From NCBI RefSeq assembly GCF_017591435.1, contig NC_059304.1, forward strand, positions 30,470,361 through 30,534,360: a DNA stretch of 64,000 bases, read 5' to 3'. The notes under the pieces were generated by a model that was given only the letters and a program-made list of their open reading frames with translations, was not told the origin of the DNA and searched no databases. The position numbers were made by a program, and so were the translations under genes. Shown here in pieces: positions 47,508-58,717 of the stretch; within the stretch, counting starts at the first letter, position 1, and the number at the start of each line of letters is the position of its first letter. The DNA comes from Portunus trituberculatus. Its lineage: Eukaryota; Arthropoda; Malacostraca; Decapoda; Portunidae.

Positions 47508-48388
47508 TCATATCCAAGATTCTCCAGAAAAACTCTTTCTTCTCCTCTTCTGTCCTCTCTTCATTTTTTTCAAAGCCTCCTTTCTCAACTCATTTAACAT
47601 TTCTCTTTCCTTTTCACCGAGATCTCTTCTCAACCAAATCTTCCTTGTTGTTTCCTGCTGGGCTAGCCTCCATGACTTCTCCACCAATTCATCTACATCC
47701 TTTTGTGACTTAAGTTTGATTCTTATTGGCCTCATACCTTCTCTTGTGAACTTTCCAATTCTATGGAAGTCCTCTATTTCTTGTACTAGGTCTTTTCCTC
47801 CTCCTGCACCACATTAATGATATTATTTATCACCTTTTTATGTTTTTCTCTCTCCATTTTACTCGGTGTCTTATCCTCCTCCACACCAAATATCACCACA
47901 CATCTCTTTTTGTCTACAGTTTCCCTCACCAATGTCTCATTTGATTTAATAACCTTCACCACTTTCTCAGCAATCTTCTCTTCTATGATCTGTTGATCTA
48001 TAATTTCAGCAAGGCCCAAAGTTTTCTCCCCAGACTCTTTGATTTCCTTTTCCAGACTTGCAACTTTGTAATTTACCTCCTTTCTTTCCACTTCCTGACT
48101 TTTTTTCCATTCAGCCTGCTTCTCCATCACTTTTCCTAGAGATTCTCCACATTTTTCGCAATTCACTTTAATTAGCTTAACTTCCTCTTTCAGTGCTTCA
48201 TTTTCCTTCTTCATATCGGCACACTCTTTCATTACATTGTCATAACTCGTTTCCAGGCCCCCATACTTTTCAAACAGTTTTTCAATTTTACCTTCCAACT
48301 CCAGAATTTTCTTCACATAAGTGCTCTTCTCCATTATTCCTTGAAATCCTGTGAAGTCTGATTCATCTTTCGAGTTCACGGCCGCCAT
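47508..48388 (-). pseudogene. LINE ORF1 (copy 9)
   Basis: The ATG at 48388 (AACATGG) starts MAAVNSKDESDFTGFQGIME with the shared FxGF-type motif, then a coiled coil (KKILELEGKIEKLFEKYG to about residue 150), KKRCVVIFGVEEDKTPSKME and a stop or frameshift near 47786. The RRM-like remainder (MRPIRIKLKSQKDVDELVEK, RRDLGEKEREMLNELRKEAL) is in another frame at 47735-47508. Confidence 0.75.
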
Positions 48389-48642
48389 GTTGCGCAGATG
48401 TAAACAAACCAGCTGATGGCTCAAACGCAGGCTACAGTTTATATTTACCTTCCCTGGACATTATTTTGCTAATCAACAGTTAACATGACTATATGGAGAC
48501 GGGACAAACATTACCAGCTCCTTTCCCACCTTGGTTACTCTTAGGCAATGGTAACTGTAGAATTAGAGATGATTGCTCTGGAGCTCAGCGACCACATCCG
48601 CCATCGACGATGTCCCGTGTGTGTGTGTGTGTGTGTGTGTGT

Positions 48643-50713
48643 TCAGTAGTTTTTCATTGTGTGATATGCTGTAAAACATTTTTTTGGACACAGTGGCACA
48701 TCACACTCTCTGCACAAAGTCGTGACCCTTGTGCGTTTCCTTGCACCTATTGATGTGTTCGCACAGACATGACAGTTGAGTTGCTTTTTCTTGTTAGTCC
48801 TTTAATTTTTATCTGTGTATCGGAGATGGTGGCAACTGATGTACTCGCAGGCCAGCAAACGATGTGGCCTTTCACCTGCAGGGTGCCCGTGGTGACCATA
48901 TCGGCTGTTGGTGACGGTACCGAACTCCTCAAGTAGTTGATATGCATCATTGTAGACAAATTTTCTGAATTTTAGCTTTCTAACATTGGGATCTGTGGTT
49001 CTTACCAGCCAAATGTTATATGCATTGAGCATAGTGACATTGACCATATGGAGAAAGAACTTATAATACCACTTGAATTTTTTTCTCAAGCACTCTACTC
49101 CACTGAGCTGACTCACACTTATCAATGAGTCTCATATTTTCAGTGTAGTCCATCACAATGTCTGGTTTGAAGATTGTCTTCCTTGTTTTATAGTGGACTT
49201 TGCTTGTGACCACAACTTCCCTTTATGAATACGTAGTAGAAAGCAGGTGGACTGGTTTTTTTGTCTATCCACTTCATGGCTAATATATTTCCCGACTTCT
49301 CTTTCTGATAACACTTTGGTCTGGACTTTATTTTTTTTCTCTGATTACTGTGTTTGTTTGCATCCTCTTCATCATCACCATCACTTGGGTTATCGTAATG
49401 TGAGACTGGGCCATCAAACTTTGGCATGAACCTTCTATTTGCCTTTGCAAATAGAAGTAGAAATTGCAATAGTGCTGGGCTTGTATACTAGTTATCAATA
49501 TACAATATGTGTCCTTTTCCTAGATAGGGCACCATCATTTTCTTTACTATTGCCCCTGACTTTCCCAAAGGATCAGTTCTACCTACATTAGGAATATCAA
49601 CATCTGTCCCTGTGTACATTATCATGTCAAGAACTATACCAGTCTCACAATTGCATAGTACAAAGACTTCATGCCAAAACAATGACATTTTGAGGGAATG
49701 TATTGCTTGAAAATAAGCCTACCTTTGAATAATATGAGACTTTCTGAAAGGGATAGAAAAATTTACTGAAGGGTTCCAAAATCATGTTGAAGAAGTTTCT
49801 GATTTTCCAAATAGCATCTTCTTTGTCTGGATGGTTGTTGTCTGCGTAATGCATGAATCTAGTGAGCAAGAGAAATCTGTCCCGAGACATAAACTCAGGA
49901 AATATAGGTGTTGGGATTAGTGGATAATTTTTCCAGAAATCTGCAATATTATGTTTCCTTATGAGAGGCATCAGCAATATAAGAGCTAGGAAAACATAGA
50001 ACTCTTGAGGAGTTGTATCTATCCATTTGTGCACCCTGGAATGATCTGGGAAAGTAAATTTGTTGGTGACATTGATAATACTTGTTTGTCTCAGAAATAA
50101 TGAGATCAATTGTGGCACCATTGAAGAATGCTAAAAAATAATCCGATTCTCATGCATTTGCGTCACATGGCCACTCATCAGTCACCCCAGTTAAAGTGTT
50201 ACTGAAGGGATGAAGGTGTGGGACAAAATCACTCCCATCTGACCACATGAATGAATGAATACCTTGCTGAGATGTATCTCCACCCTCCTCAACACTCTCA
50301 TTCATCTTAGTATTATTATGAGTAGATGTGGTCTCCATCTCATCCTCACTCAAGTCAGGGCTTCCCATGCTGCCACTGGCAGAATCTTCCACCCAGTCAT
50401 CATCATCATCATCATCATCAAGCTCATTACTTTCTTCCTCATCAACAAATAACATGGGAAGAAACTTGCTGGGTGATAGTGTGAGGTGTGTGTTTCAGTG
50501 TGGCTTGGCAATGATGTTGTGCTGGTCAACTGAAGCATAGGAAGGACCAGGCTCGGGCTGAGTGCTGGTTTTCTGAGCCTTTGTGATGACTGGTGGATAC
50601 CTAGAGGTATTATAGGTACTACTACCATGCTCTGCTTTACTTTCATCAACTGTAGGGATGTCATTTCCTATTACTGGCCAGAAATGACTGACCAGATGAG
50701 GAACGTGTGGCAT
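48643..50713 (-). pseudogene. piggyBac transposase, broken
   Basis: The N-terminus (50713-50495 and 50455-50150, one TGA between) has a Glu/Asp-rich run and the WSDGSDFVPHLHPF, then TGVTDEWP segment. The core (50121-49669) has DHSRVHKWIDTTPQEFYVFL and SRDRFLLLTRFMHYADNN. The catalytic part (49688-49488) has VLCNCETGIVLDMIMYTGTD and GHILYIDN. The C-terminal parts are at 49469-49188 and 49125-48802. After a stop in DKN the reading ends with a Cys-rich zinc domain (LNCHVCAN, LCRECDVPLCPKKCFTAYH) and TGA at 48643-48645. piggyBac cuts and pastes at TTAA. At least five breaks; no terminal repeats found, and LINE copy 9 truncates its 3' side. Confidence 0.88.
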
Positions 50714-51189
50714 CCATAGCTGCTGGCATACAACTAAGTGAGGAGCGACGATGAGTCATGACTCATGATGCGTGGTGCGGGCCGGGCCAGCACGTCTGAC
50801 AGTGTTACAAACGTCTAGCGAAGATGGTCTTGTTTCCATAATCTTATTCACTTTATCTCTTTTCTATTATACAAAAACAACTTCTATACTACTAAATTAT
50901 AGCTTCCTCTTACCATACATGAGACTCAAACTCTAATATCTATGAGAGGAATGCAATGTCGACTAAATAGAATAAAAACATAGTGGTTTCATTGTTTCCC
51001 TTTATGAATATGATATGAATAACCAAATTCTTATTAGAAGGATATAAATTACTAAAAGAAAGGTTATTAGAACACAAAAAAATAATTTCAAAGAAATACG
51101 AATCACGGGAACTTTATGGTGTCTGTTTAAAAAGAGCGCTTCCAGAAGGTGTACAGCAGTTTGCCGCCAAGCTGCCAAGAAGGCATACA
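50714..51189. other. Non-coding stretch
   Basis: No gene recognised. It contains the perfect palindrome ATGAGTCATGACTCAT (50751-50766) and possibly the outer part of the piggyBac element. Confidence 0.4.
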
Positions 51190-51678
51190 GCAGTTTTCGG
51201 GTTAAGGAAGTCGAGTCGTCCTCGGTCGTATTAGGGTCAGGTTGCACACAACTGAACTGATCCAGTTCATCCAGGCAGTCTGGGACGTGCTGGGAGAGTT
51301 CTCCTTCCTCCTCCTCCGAGGAAGACAGGGTATGGAAGCCACTGAAGTCATGCCTGGGGACGTCTTTATCTGATCCCTTCTCAAGCTTATCGATCAGGTA
51401 CTCAGCCTGTCATACTTGTCAGCCATAGACAAACAGTCAGAAGGACTGGAGACCTGACTCGGCCCTGCCACTGGCGGCACCACCACGACGTCCTCTGTTG
51501 GCTATGCGGCCCCTGCCGCTCCCCTTGGGTGAGCACTGCAAGCTTCAGGGCCATCCTTTCTCTTCTTAACGTCCTTGTCAGGGGGAGCTATCTCACGCCT
51601 TTTCCTGTCCGAGGACGAGGAGGAGGAAGAGGAGTAACGCCTTGGCGTCCCTTCCGAAACCTTCTCTTGGTCCGCCAT
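51190..51678 (-). pseudogene. DIRS gag-like fragment (element F) with leader
   Basis: The ATG at 51678 begins MADQEKVSEGTPRRYSSSSS, then a basic DRKRREIAPPDKDVKKRKDG segment. Stops lie near 51440, and then LIDKLEKGSDKDVPRHDFSG and EEEEGELSQHVPDCLDELDQ match the acidic part of the DIRS A gag. It is cut off near 51190. The leader at 51900-51995 (- strand) contains AATGAGATGCCTGCGTCACC, which recurs in inverted orientation in the DIRS D terminus, marking the 5' terminal repeat. Confidence 0.65.
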
Positions 51679-52159
51679 ATGTAAACTGCAAATGAGAGCG
51701 AAACTCCAGGTCACTCAACGGAGCAGGACACCAAACAATGATCCAAGGACCATGTATCCCCAACAGGTTGCTTACACCTTGGTGTAGCACCAGAAAAAAC
51801 AGATGAGGTGAAGGCTTACCAGGCCAAACTCCTTGGAGAGTGCCAGTAACCAAACAAACCGCCGATGAACACAAGGAGCGGCGATGTTTACGGTGCAGCA
51901 GCTGGGAGCGAACTGGTGCATGGCAGGTGACGCAGGCATCTCATTGAATCTGTTGTGACACAGTTAAGCTATCGTTAAGTGAAATAAGACCCCTCATGAA
52001 CACTTCTTTTCTTTTCCTAGTTGTTCTGGACATGGGGAGTTCCTTACCATCATTGCTTTTATCTCCAGGTCCTGTGTTATTGCAACGGAATCCCTGATCC
52101 AGCAAACATGATCTGTTGGTGGATCAAGTTCAACTTTTAGATGTAAACCCAATGTATGC

Positions 52160-52445
52160 TAACTGTAAGATTAAACGAATACTTACCAAGTAAGATGTTT
52201 GATCATAATTTCACGAACATTTTAACTGCGTCACTGAGGTACTACATGAGACGATCGCCATCCATTCCCCACGTCAGCCTTTAGAGAGTAGGTTTGAGGA
52301 AACAGCCAAACAAAAACCAAGATATAGCATCCTATCGGGTCAGGCGGGCAGGGCATGTAGTACCTCAGTGATGCAGTTAAAATGTTCGTGAAATTATGAT
52401 CAAACATCATACTTGGTAAGTATTCGTTTAATCTTACAATTTCAC
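52160..52445 (-). repeat. DIRS-type terminal hairpin (elements A/F)
   Basis: TAAACGAATACTTACCAAGT at 52172 and its continuation (TTTGATCATAATTTCACGAA, CATTTTAACTGCGTCACTGA, GGTACTAC) are matched in reverse complement at 52360-52440 over about 80 bases. It lies between the recombinase 3' end of DIRS A and the leader of DIRS F and is homologous to the hairpin at 22456-22795. Confidence 0.75.
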
Positions 52446-52969
52446 CTCACAACATTTTAACTGACATCACCACAGAGCTTTAGAGTGATTCCTCAAACCA
52501 CAAGAAAAAACCATAAGCCCTAAAGAAACCAAAGCCCAAATCAGGCTACAAAGGAACAAGCAAAAAATGGAATCCATGATACCAACCAAAAAATTTTATT
52601 TGTCTGAACTGCCCAAGAGTAGATGCAGAAAAGGTAAGGCAAAACAGTCACAAAACAGGAGACATGTACACATAACCAAAGAACTGGAAGAAAACAAAGT
52701 TGTGACACAAAAACATAGAGGCTCTACCCTGGGAATAATTACACAATACAGAAGTATGACAAAAACCTATTATACATAAAGTCAGCCCAAAGAAAACATG
52801 ACAAATAAACCCAGAGTCATGTAACAAAAATTTTAATGCACAGTGAAAAAACCCAGAATCCAAGAACAAAAGACCACACAGGGTCCACCAGCAAATACAT
52901 GTTAAAAAGTAAACCAAGAACCAGAAGGCACAATCACGTGTAGACACACAAACACATAAGAAATGGAAG
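52446..52969. other. DIRS A 3' untranslated region
   Basis: A-rich non-coding sequence lies between the recombinase end and the terminal hairpin. The first part (TTACAATTTCAC-TCAC ... AGCTTTAGAGTGATTC-TCAAAC) matches the corresponding place in DIRS D (22795-22865). Confidence 0.6.
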
Positions 52970-54174
52970 TTATGAAAGAACTGCACTTGCAAAAAGGTTA
53001 CTAGGCTGGATTGTCTTTCTGTAGAATTTCACAAAAGTGAACTCCCTAGCCCATCCCACAGCAGAAACAATAGTGGCCAGAGGAAGCTTAAGGGCGGCTT
53101 TGCTGGACGAGGCAGACCTGGTGGAATTAGGGGAAAAAATAGATAGATCAACGCCTGCATAATATCTCGCGTCCAATGGCGCAAGGTGCCCCAGGAAGCT
53201 AATCTTGTAGGCGATTTAGTAGTAATGAAGAACCTAGTGATCAATCCCTGTGAAGACTTGGTTCTCTCTAGGTAGTCAGTAATGGCTGTGTAAACACAAA
53301 TGGAAATATTTGGGGTGTGAGCATCAAAATTTACCTTAGACAAATGATCACCTAGCCTAGAAGTCTTCAACAAATCACCTATCTTAAAAGTGACACGGGA
53401 GGCAGAAACACACATATTCCTAATGTCAAGGAGATGTAAAGCTTGGCCACGTTGGCCAGATGTCAGTAGCATTAAGATTACCAGCTTCCTGGACAATTGA
53501 ATAGGAGATAAAGCATTGTTGGGACCTAGCTTCTGTAAATGCCTGAAAATTAAATCTGGGTCCCAGGTGGTACGACACTGCGACAAAGAAGGTCTCTCCA
53601 AAAAAACTCCTTTAAAAAACCTGCTGACTAGCGGATGCTGTCCTGCAGGCTGATGTTGGACCGAGGCGATGGCAGAAATAGCAGACCGAATGCTATTCAT
53701 GGAACTATAACTACGCCCTTGTCCCATCCGAAATTCAGATAACAAAAAATCCAACAAAGCACCTATAGATGGGTAAAATGGATCAGTTTCCCGTTCATCA
53801 CAAAAAAGCATCCATCTTTTGATGTGTGCCCCATATTGAAGCTTTGTACTTGCCCTCCATGACTTAAGGAGAAAGTGGGCAGCCCCTGACGAAACGCCCT
53901 GACGGCTGAAGGAATGCCTGATAATAGCATCACAGTCAAAACTAACCTTCGACCTTGGGGATGAGAAAGAGAAGGGTCCTCTGGTAGAAAAATGGGGTTG
54001 GGAGGCAGCAAGAGAGGAGGGGCTGCAAACAGTTGCAGGGCCCTCGGAAACCAAACTTGGGTTGGCCATAGAGGCAGTATGGCAAGAACTGTCGCCCCCT
54101 CCACCTGGATCTTCTCTAGGACCCTGCAAATGACGCTGAAAGAGGGAAAAGCATAAAGGTTTCCAATGGACCAA
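52970..54174 (-). pseudogene. DIRS tyrosine recombinase (element A)
   Basis: The main frame (54174-53029, likely start MANPSLVSEGP at 54069) has the Ser/Pro start, FLLKSWRASTKLQYGAHIKR and the core LLTSGQRGQALHLLDIRNMC (catalytic Arg present). The C-terminal part is in another frame (53176-52970): GVDLSIFSPNSTRSASSSKA and FTFVKFYRKTIQP. The expected His of HSTR is Asn; the Tyr is kept. It overlaps the RT/RNase H ORF by about 400 bases in a different frame, as in DIRS elements. The enzyme circularises and integrates cDNA; the His loss and frameshift should disable it. Confidence 0.85.
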
Positions 54175-54928
54175 GAAATGGTAAAAGCATTAACATAAGT
54201 TGAAGTCGGGTCTGGCCGCCAAGAAACATACACTGGTAACTGGGCATTAATGCGAGTGGCAAAAAGGTCAATGTCAGGTGTAAAGAATTTACCACAAACG
54301 AATTTGAAAATCTCAGGGTGGAGCATCCATTCTGCATCTAAGTTCCGAACACGTGATTTAAAATCAGCCTCCGCATTATATAATCCTTTCACATGTTCAG
54401 CAGATAAAGTGATTCCTCTAGACTCTGCCCAAGCAAAAATTTCCTCTATGACTGCATTAAGGCTGGGCTTAGTACTACCAACCCGACCTAACCCAATAAC
54501 TGTGGCGATGTTGTCAGACCTAAGCCGGACATGAGTGTCCCGGTGATTCTTACAGAGAGACGACAGGCCCATTAATATGGCTTTTATTTCTAAAACATTA
54601 ATGTGGTCCAGTTCCTCCTGAACCCAATGACCACCCGTCTTGACAGTACCCATACTAGCACCCCAACCAGTCAAGGAAGCATCCGCGTACAGCTCCAACT
54701 GTGGGAAGGAAGGACGAAGAGACTTCGTTTGGCAATCGATGTTGTGGACCCACCAATGTATAAGGTCCTTAGCATGTGAATCTAAATTAATTGTAGCAGA
54801 ATAATCACCATGATTCCTAGTCAGTTCACGATTCCTAATGATCTCTAAATATTTGTACCTTAATGGGGCCAACTCCACTACCAGATCAGCAGCCACTGTC
54901 ATCCCAATAAAAGAAGCAAGATCATGTA

Positions 54929-54962
<34 letters not shown>

Positions 54963-56378
54963 GGTAAGGCCTATGGCGCCTGTAGGCACACTTGAAGAGT
55001 GTATTGGAAGCGCTGTTCAGCTTCCGCCCATTAGTGGCGCAGGCAATTTTATTTATAGTGGTACCCATATTAGGGCCCATATCACCGCCCAAGCTCATCT
55101 TGAGTGTAACCACCTAGAACCTGGGTATCATGGTGATATGTAGGTAACTTTAAACCACTCAACAAATGGCAAAGTGTTTTAAGGCTGTACGTGGTGGGAT
55201 TCGAACCTACGCGTGGACATCTGCCCGATCCCACGCTCACCACCTTATCTACTATGCCACCGCCTCCCTAAGGTAACTACCTCATGGCACAACAATGCCA
55301 GACGTTGTGTCCTAATGCATTTCTTCCTGTGTAGAGGCAAGGCAACAGTCATATTAGTAGAGTTAAGGATGAAGCCGAGAAACTCCACCTCCTGAGAAGG
55401 AAAAAGAACAGATTTATTTACATTAACTGTCAGTCCTAGAGTGTCAAACAGATGCATAGCATAGCCAACCTGAAGTCGAAGCTCAGCTGGAGAAGTGAAA
55501 AAGAAGATGCAGTCATCTAAATAGCAAACTACCACTATACCAAGTTTCTGAAGGTGACAAAGAAATAGTTTGAACAGTTTTGTAAAAGTACATGGAGCTA
55601 AGGTCAACCCCTGAGGGAGACAAGTAAAACGAAAAGTCTGATTCCTCCAGAAAAATTGTAGCCATTTCCTATCAGCTGGTTGGATATACACTGAAAAGTA
55701 AGCATCCTTAAAATCAAAAGTCATAAAGTAGCAGTTAGGTTGGATGAGTTGAAGTACATGTTTAATAGAATCCATTTTGAAATGCAAATGGGGAAGGTAG
55801 TCATTAAGCTCCCATAAATTAAGGATAACCCTGGCTGTACCATCTCCCTTAAGAACAGGAAAAACATTAGAAAAGAACCCCTGTTTATCTGGTGTATAAG
55901 GCTCAATGATTTTATGTTTAAGACATCTTGTAAGAGCAGTTTCCAAAGCCGAATGATCAGCAACCAAAAACTTCAAGGGTGGAGGAGGAAGAGCTTGGGT
56001 GGGTAAGGTAGTAAACTCCAAAAACTTACCATGGACTACATCTTTTATCCATCTGTCCTCAGACAAGGTATACCACTGAGATCTGGCAGTGAAAATCTTA
56101 CTTCCCACAAAATTATTTGGAGTGTTAATCAAGAACACCTCAGGTGCACTCACCGGAGGAACATCTACTGGGTGGAGCGGTGTGGCATGGAGTATCTCTG
56201 TGTCCCCCTTCCTTGGGACGCCCTTTGGCCTTAAAAAGGCCGAACATGGTGCCGTGAACCCGTGCGCTAAGGAAGGGCCCGCCACTGCTGGAAGTGGCCA
56301 GGACGTCTGGAAAACTGCCGAGAAGTAGCCAGGCGTCGATTCCAAAAGGGACGAAAAGCTGGCCCGCCCAGCTTCCAC
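53763..56378 (-). pseudogene. DIRS RT-RNase H (element A), interrupted by a SINE
   Basis: From 56378: INTPNNFVGSKIFTARSQWY, LNLWELNDYLPHLHFKMDS, YFMTFDFKDAYFSVYIQPAD (motif A), LPQGLTLAPCTFTKLFKLFL, VVVCYLDDCIFFF (catalytic YLDD) and KSVLFPSQEVEFLGFIL. Between VVTL and HDLASFIG lies a SINE (54931-55268). Then ELYADASLTGWGASMG, LDHINVLEIKAILM and RSDNIATVIGLG (RNase H), the segment DIDLFATRINAQLPVYVSWR, ILPLWPTQVWFPRALQL and a C-terminal tail to 53763. Apart from the SINE and the region before 56270 it is open over about 700 residues. Its start is unclear because gag and RT frames meet near 56400. Confidence 0.88.
54931..55268 (-). repeat. tRNA-derived SINE family B
   Basis: The - strand begins GGGAGGCGGTGGCATAGTAG, then ATAAGG (A box), has a perfect B box GGTTCGAATCC (55197-55207), a ~230-base body and a 30-base A tail (T-run 54931-54960). 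TAAG flanks both sides (54927-54930 and 55269-55272). Removing it restores the DIRS frame VVTL-HDLASF. Its body is unlike SINE family A. Confidence 0.88.
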
Positions 56379-56466
56379 GTCTTGTGGATTTCCTCACACT
56401 TTTTCACAACATCAAATGGGAAAAGCTCATCCTGACCAACCTCACACTCCCATTTGCACAGGTCGG

Positions 56467-57240
56467 TCATGGCAGGGTCGTGCACGTGGAGGCGAGCAAC
56501 CTCTTTCGCAAATGGTTAAGGTAATAAACTACTGAAGTCATGAGCCTGAGACTGCTGTTAAGGCCATCTAAATAGCCATGGAGGGGCTTGCCCTTCTCAC
56601 CGATGTCGCTCATGCACTGGACCACCGGCACTAAGGCCTTGCAGAGTAAACCATTCGCATAGAACAGGCGGGCATCCACTAAACGGCCACCCACACTCAT
56701 AGCTTTCGTAACTGCAGCGTTGGTTACAGGAGCTGCCAAGGTAGGCACATTACTTGGTAACTTAATCTTGTCACAAGTTAGCTTAATACCGTCAGGCGTG
56801 GGGCGGCGCCGGAGACTGGAGTCTAGAATAGAAGCAAGGTGCTCTGCTACCAGCTCGCCCTTCTCCTCCTCACCGTGAAAATGGTCCGACAACTCCTTCA
56901 AGGCCCTGCTAAAGTCAGAGTCATCCTCGTCGGGGGCGACGTTCAGCAAATCTAACTCATCCAATGGGTCCGGGTCATCCTCGGGGCACTCACCGTCCTC
57001 ACACTCTGAAGACGAAACCTCCTGAAACCCAGCAAAGTCAGGAGGACCGCTGTCTGACGTAGCAGGCCCTGCCCCCTTATCCAGCCTCTCCATTAAGCCT
57101 GTAAGTAAGGCGCTGATGCAGTCAGACTTATCATCCGTCGGTGGGGCCTAAACTGGAGTAGCGCTGACATCACTAGGCCCGGCAGGGGAGGGCAGATCGG
57201 CCATGTCAGACCGAGACTGACCACGACGTCCCTCACGGGG
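56467..57240 (-). pseudogene. DIRS gag-like protein (element A)
   Basis: The open frame from 57093 (MERLDKGAGPATSDSGPPDF) to 56467 has a strongly acidic N-terminal part (SSSECEDGECPEDDPDPLDE), then LDSSLRRRPTPDGIKLTCDK, IKLPSNVPTLAAPVTNAAVT and YYLNHLRKRLLAS. Upstream, the same frame continues to about 57240 with one TAG (near 57149), so the real start lay further 5' and is lost where the DIRS B fragment is joined. Similar proteins are in DIRS D and F. A capsid-like role is assumed from position. Confidence 0.7.
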
Positions 57241-58090
57241 GGCCAGGTCGACAGCTGGCTCAGCAGCCACAGCGAGGCCAATGAAAGAAGCTAAATCACG
57301 CAAAGAGACACGGTCCTTCAACAACAACCGACCTAGTTCCTGAATTTTGATAATTTTCCTGAGAGGCAGAGTAGCAGTCATGAGGCATGAGTTTAGAATA
57401 ATTCTCAAAAATTCCACCTCCTGAGTAGGGACCAAAACTGATTTTTTAACATTAATAGTGAGCCCAACCGAATAAAAAAGATAGAGCATAACTCACATTT
57501 CTAATTACCTCCTCCTCCGAGGGAGCAAAAAAGATGCTATCATCAATATAACAGATGACCATAATCCCAAGGGACCAGAGGTGACAGAACACAGGTTTCA
57601 ATAATTTTGTAAAGATCCAAGGGGCAGATGTTAACCCTTGAGGAAGACAGGTAAAGTGAAAACATTGGCCCTTCCAAAAAAAACGGAACCAACACCTTTC
57701 CTCAGGTCTCACATACACAGAATAATAAGCATCCTGAAAATCAATAGTCATGAAAAAACACTGGGGCTGGACTAAACGCACCACATCCTTAAAGGAATCC
57801 ATTTTAAAATAAGTGTGAGTAACATAAGGATTTAGCTCTTTCAAGTTTAGATTGACTCTGGCAGTAGTACCGTCTTTCTTTACAGTGGGAAAAACATTGG
57901 AATAAAAAGCATTACCAGGAGAGGGCTCACATCTCTCAACAATACCCTGTTCCACAAACCTAAGCAGTGCGGCATCCAGGGCCGCCCTGTCACTTTCTGA
58001 AAGGGACAGGGGCCGAGTGTTACGTTCACCGGTTAAACTGGTAAGATTGGCATCGGGGAGCCGGTGAACAATAACAATAAAAAAAATTAA
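57241..58090 (-). pseudogene. DIRS RT fragment (element B)
   Basis: LSESDRAALDAALLRFVEQG, LNLKELNPYVTHTYFKMDSF, FFMTIDFQDAYYSVYVRPEE (motif A), LPQGLTSAPWIFTKLLKPVF and MVICYIDDSIFFAPS (YIDD) run in one frame to about 57460. A frameshift follows and the C-terminal part (VKKSVLVPTQEVEFLRIILN, RDLASFIGLAVAAEPAVDLA) runs to 57241, where DIRS A gag starts. The 5' end is truncated at about 58090 next to a Gypsy LTR. It is a different subfamily from DIRS A, judged by many substitutions. Confidence 0.85.
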
Positions 58091-58104
58091 AAAAAACACT
58101 GCAG

Positions 58105-58686
58105 GTTCAACTGGTGAGGAAATGTAAAAGGGGGCACTTTAAAAAGCTATTTTAATAACCCATAATGAAATTGACACACATAGATATAACATGAAACATG
58201 AAACACAGATATATAACATGAAACACAGGAAAATGACATACACATATACATATAACACAGAAATGAATACAACAATAAAGAACCCAACTTAATACCTAAC
58301 AATAATCCTAATCCTATATGGAGGCAATGTGGAAAACACGGACGAGGGGAAGTGATACTTATGAGGTGTCGCAGTGGTGAAGTGCTGGGTGATGGTTGAT
58401 CCCACGGTAGACCCAAGTGTGTTCACTGGTTGAGGCCTGGACCTCGACTTACTTCCAGAAAGCCAAGAGCTGGCTTAACACTTCCGGTTGAGTCGAATGG
58501 GGCCGCGTGAATCCAACTTCGGGACAGTAGCGGGGCTTCATGAAATGGTGACGTGGAGGGTTCATGAGACGGTAGCGTGGAAGGTTCACGAGACGGTGAA
58601 GTGGAAGGGGAGGCGGAGAGGTGGCGAACGAGGTAACAAGCGGAGGAGGTGATGGTAGTGGAGTATGTTACGGGCGGGCCGTAACA
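58105..58686 (-). repeat. 3' LTR of the integrase-first Gypsy element (approximate)
   Basis: The - strand after the purine tract starts TGTTACGGCCCGCCCGTAAC, a near-palindrome (58666-58686). The region runs about 580 bases to the DIRS B junction. The inner boundary is uncertain since no 5' LTR is in the window. Confidence 0.6.
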
Positions 58687-58701
58687 TTTCCTCCCCCCTA
58701 A
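58687..58701 (-). other. Polypurine tract
   Basis: TAGGGGGGAGGAAA directly precedes TGTTACGG on the - strand and follows the RNase H stop by under 20 bases. Purine tracts at this place prime plus-strand synthesis in LTR elements. Confidence 0.8.
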
Positions 58702-58717
58702 GACCTCCGTAATGGGC

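Larger units (their letters stand above)
44586..48616 (-). mobile_element. CR1/L2-like LINE copy 9, near full length
   Basis: The 5' UTR starts at a TG run (48617-48642). ORF1 starts at 48388, ORF2 follows, and the tail TATTTACCTAATTG is doubled at 44586. It is almost identical to copy 4 over about 3 kb. It is the 5'-most unit of the - strand array. Confidence 0.9.

Noticed and set aside
50350..50455. Poly-Asp protein as a separate host gene
   Set aside because: It is in frame with the piggyBac N-terminus and followed by its GSDFVP and TGV motifs.
50751..50766. Palindrome ATGAGTCATGACTCAT as a regulatory site
   Set aside because: It resembles paired AP-1 half-sites, but it stands alone in TE-derived sequence, so a function is not supported.
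54922..55143. ORFs with poly-Lys or poly-Phe near 54930
   Set aside because: They come from the SINE A tail joined to DIRS coding sequence.
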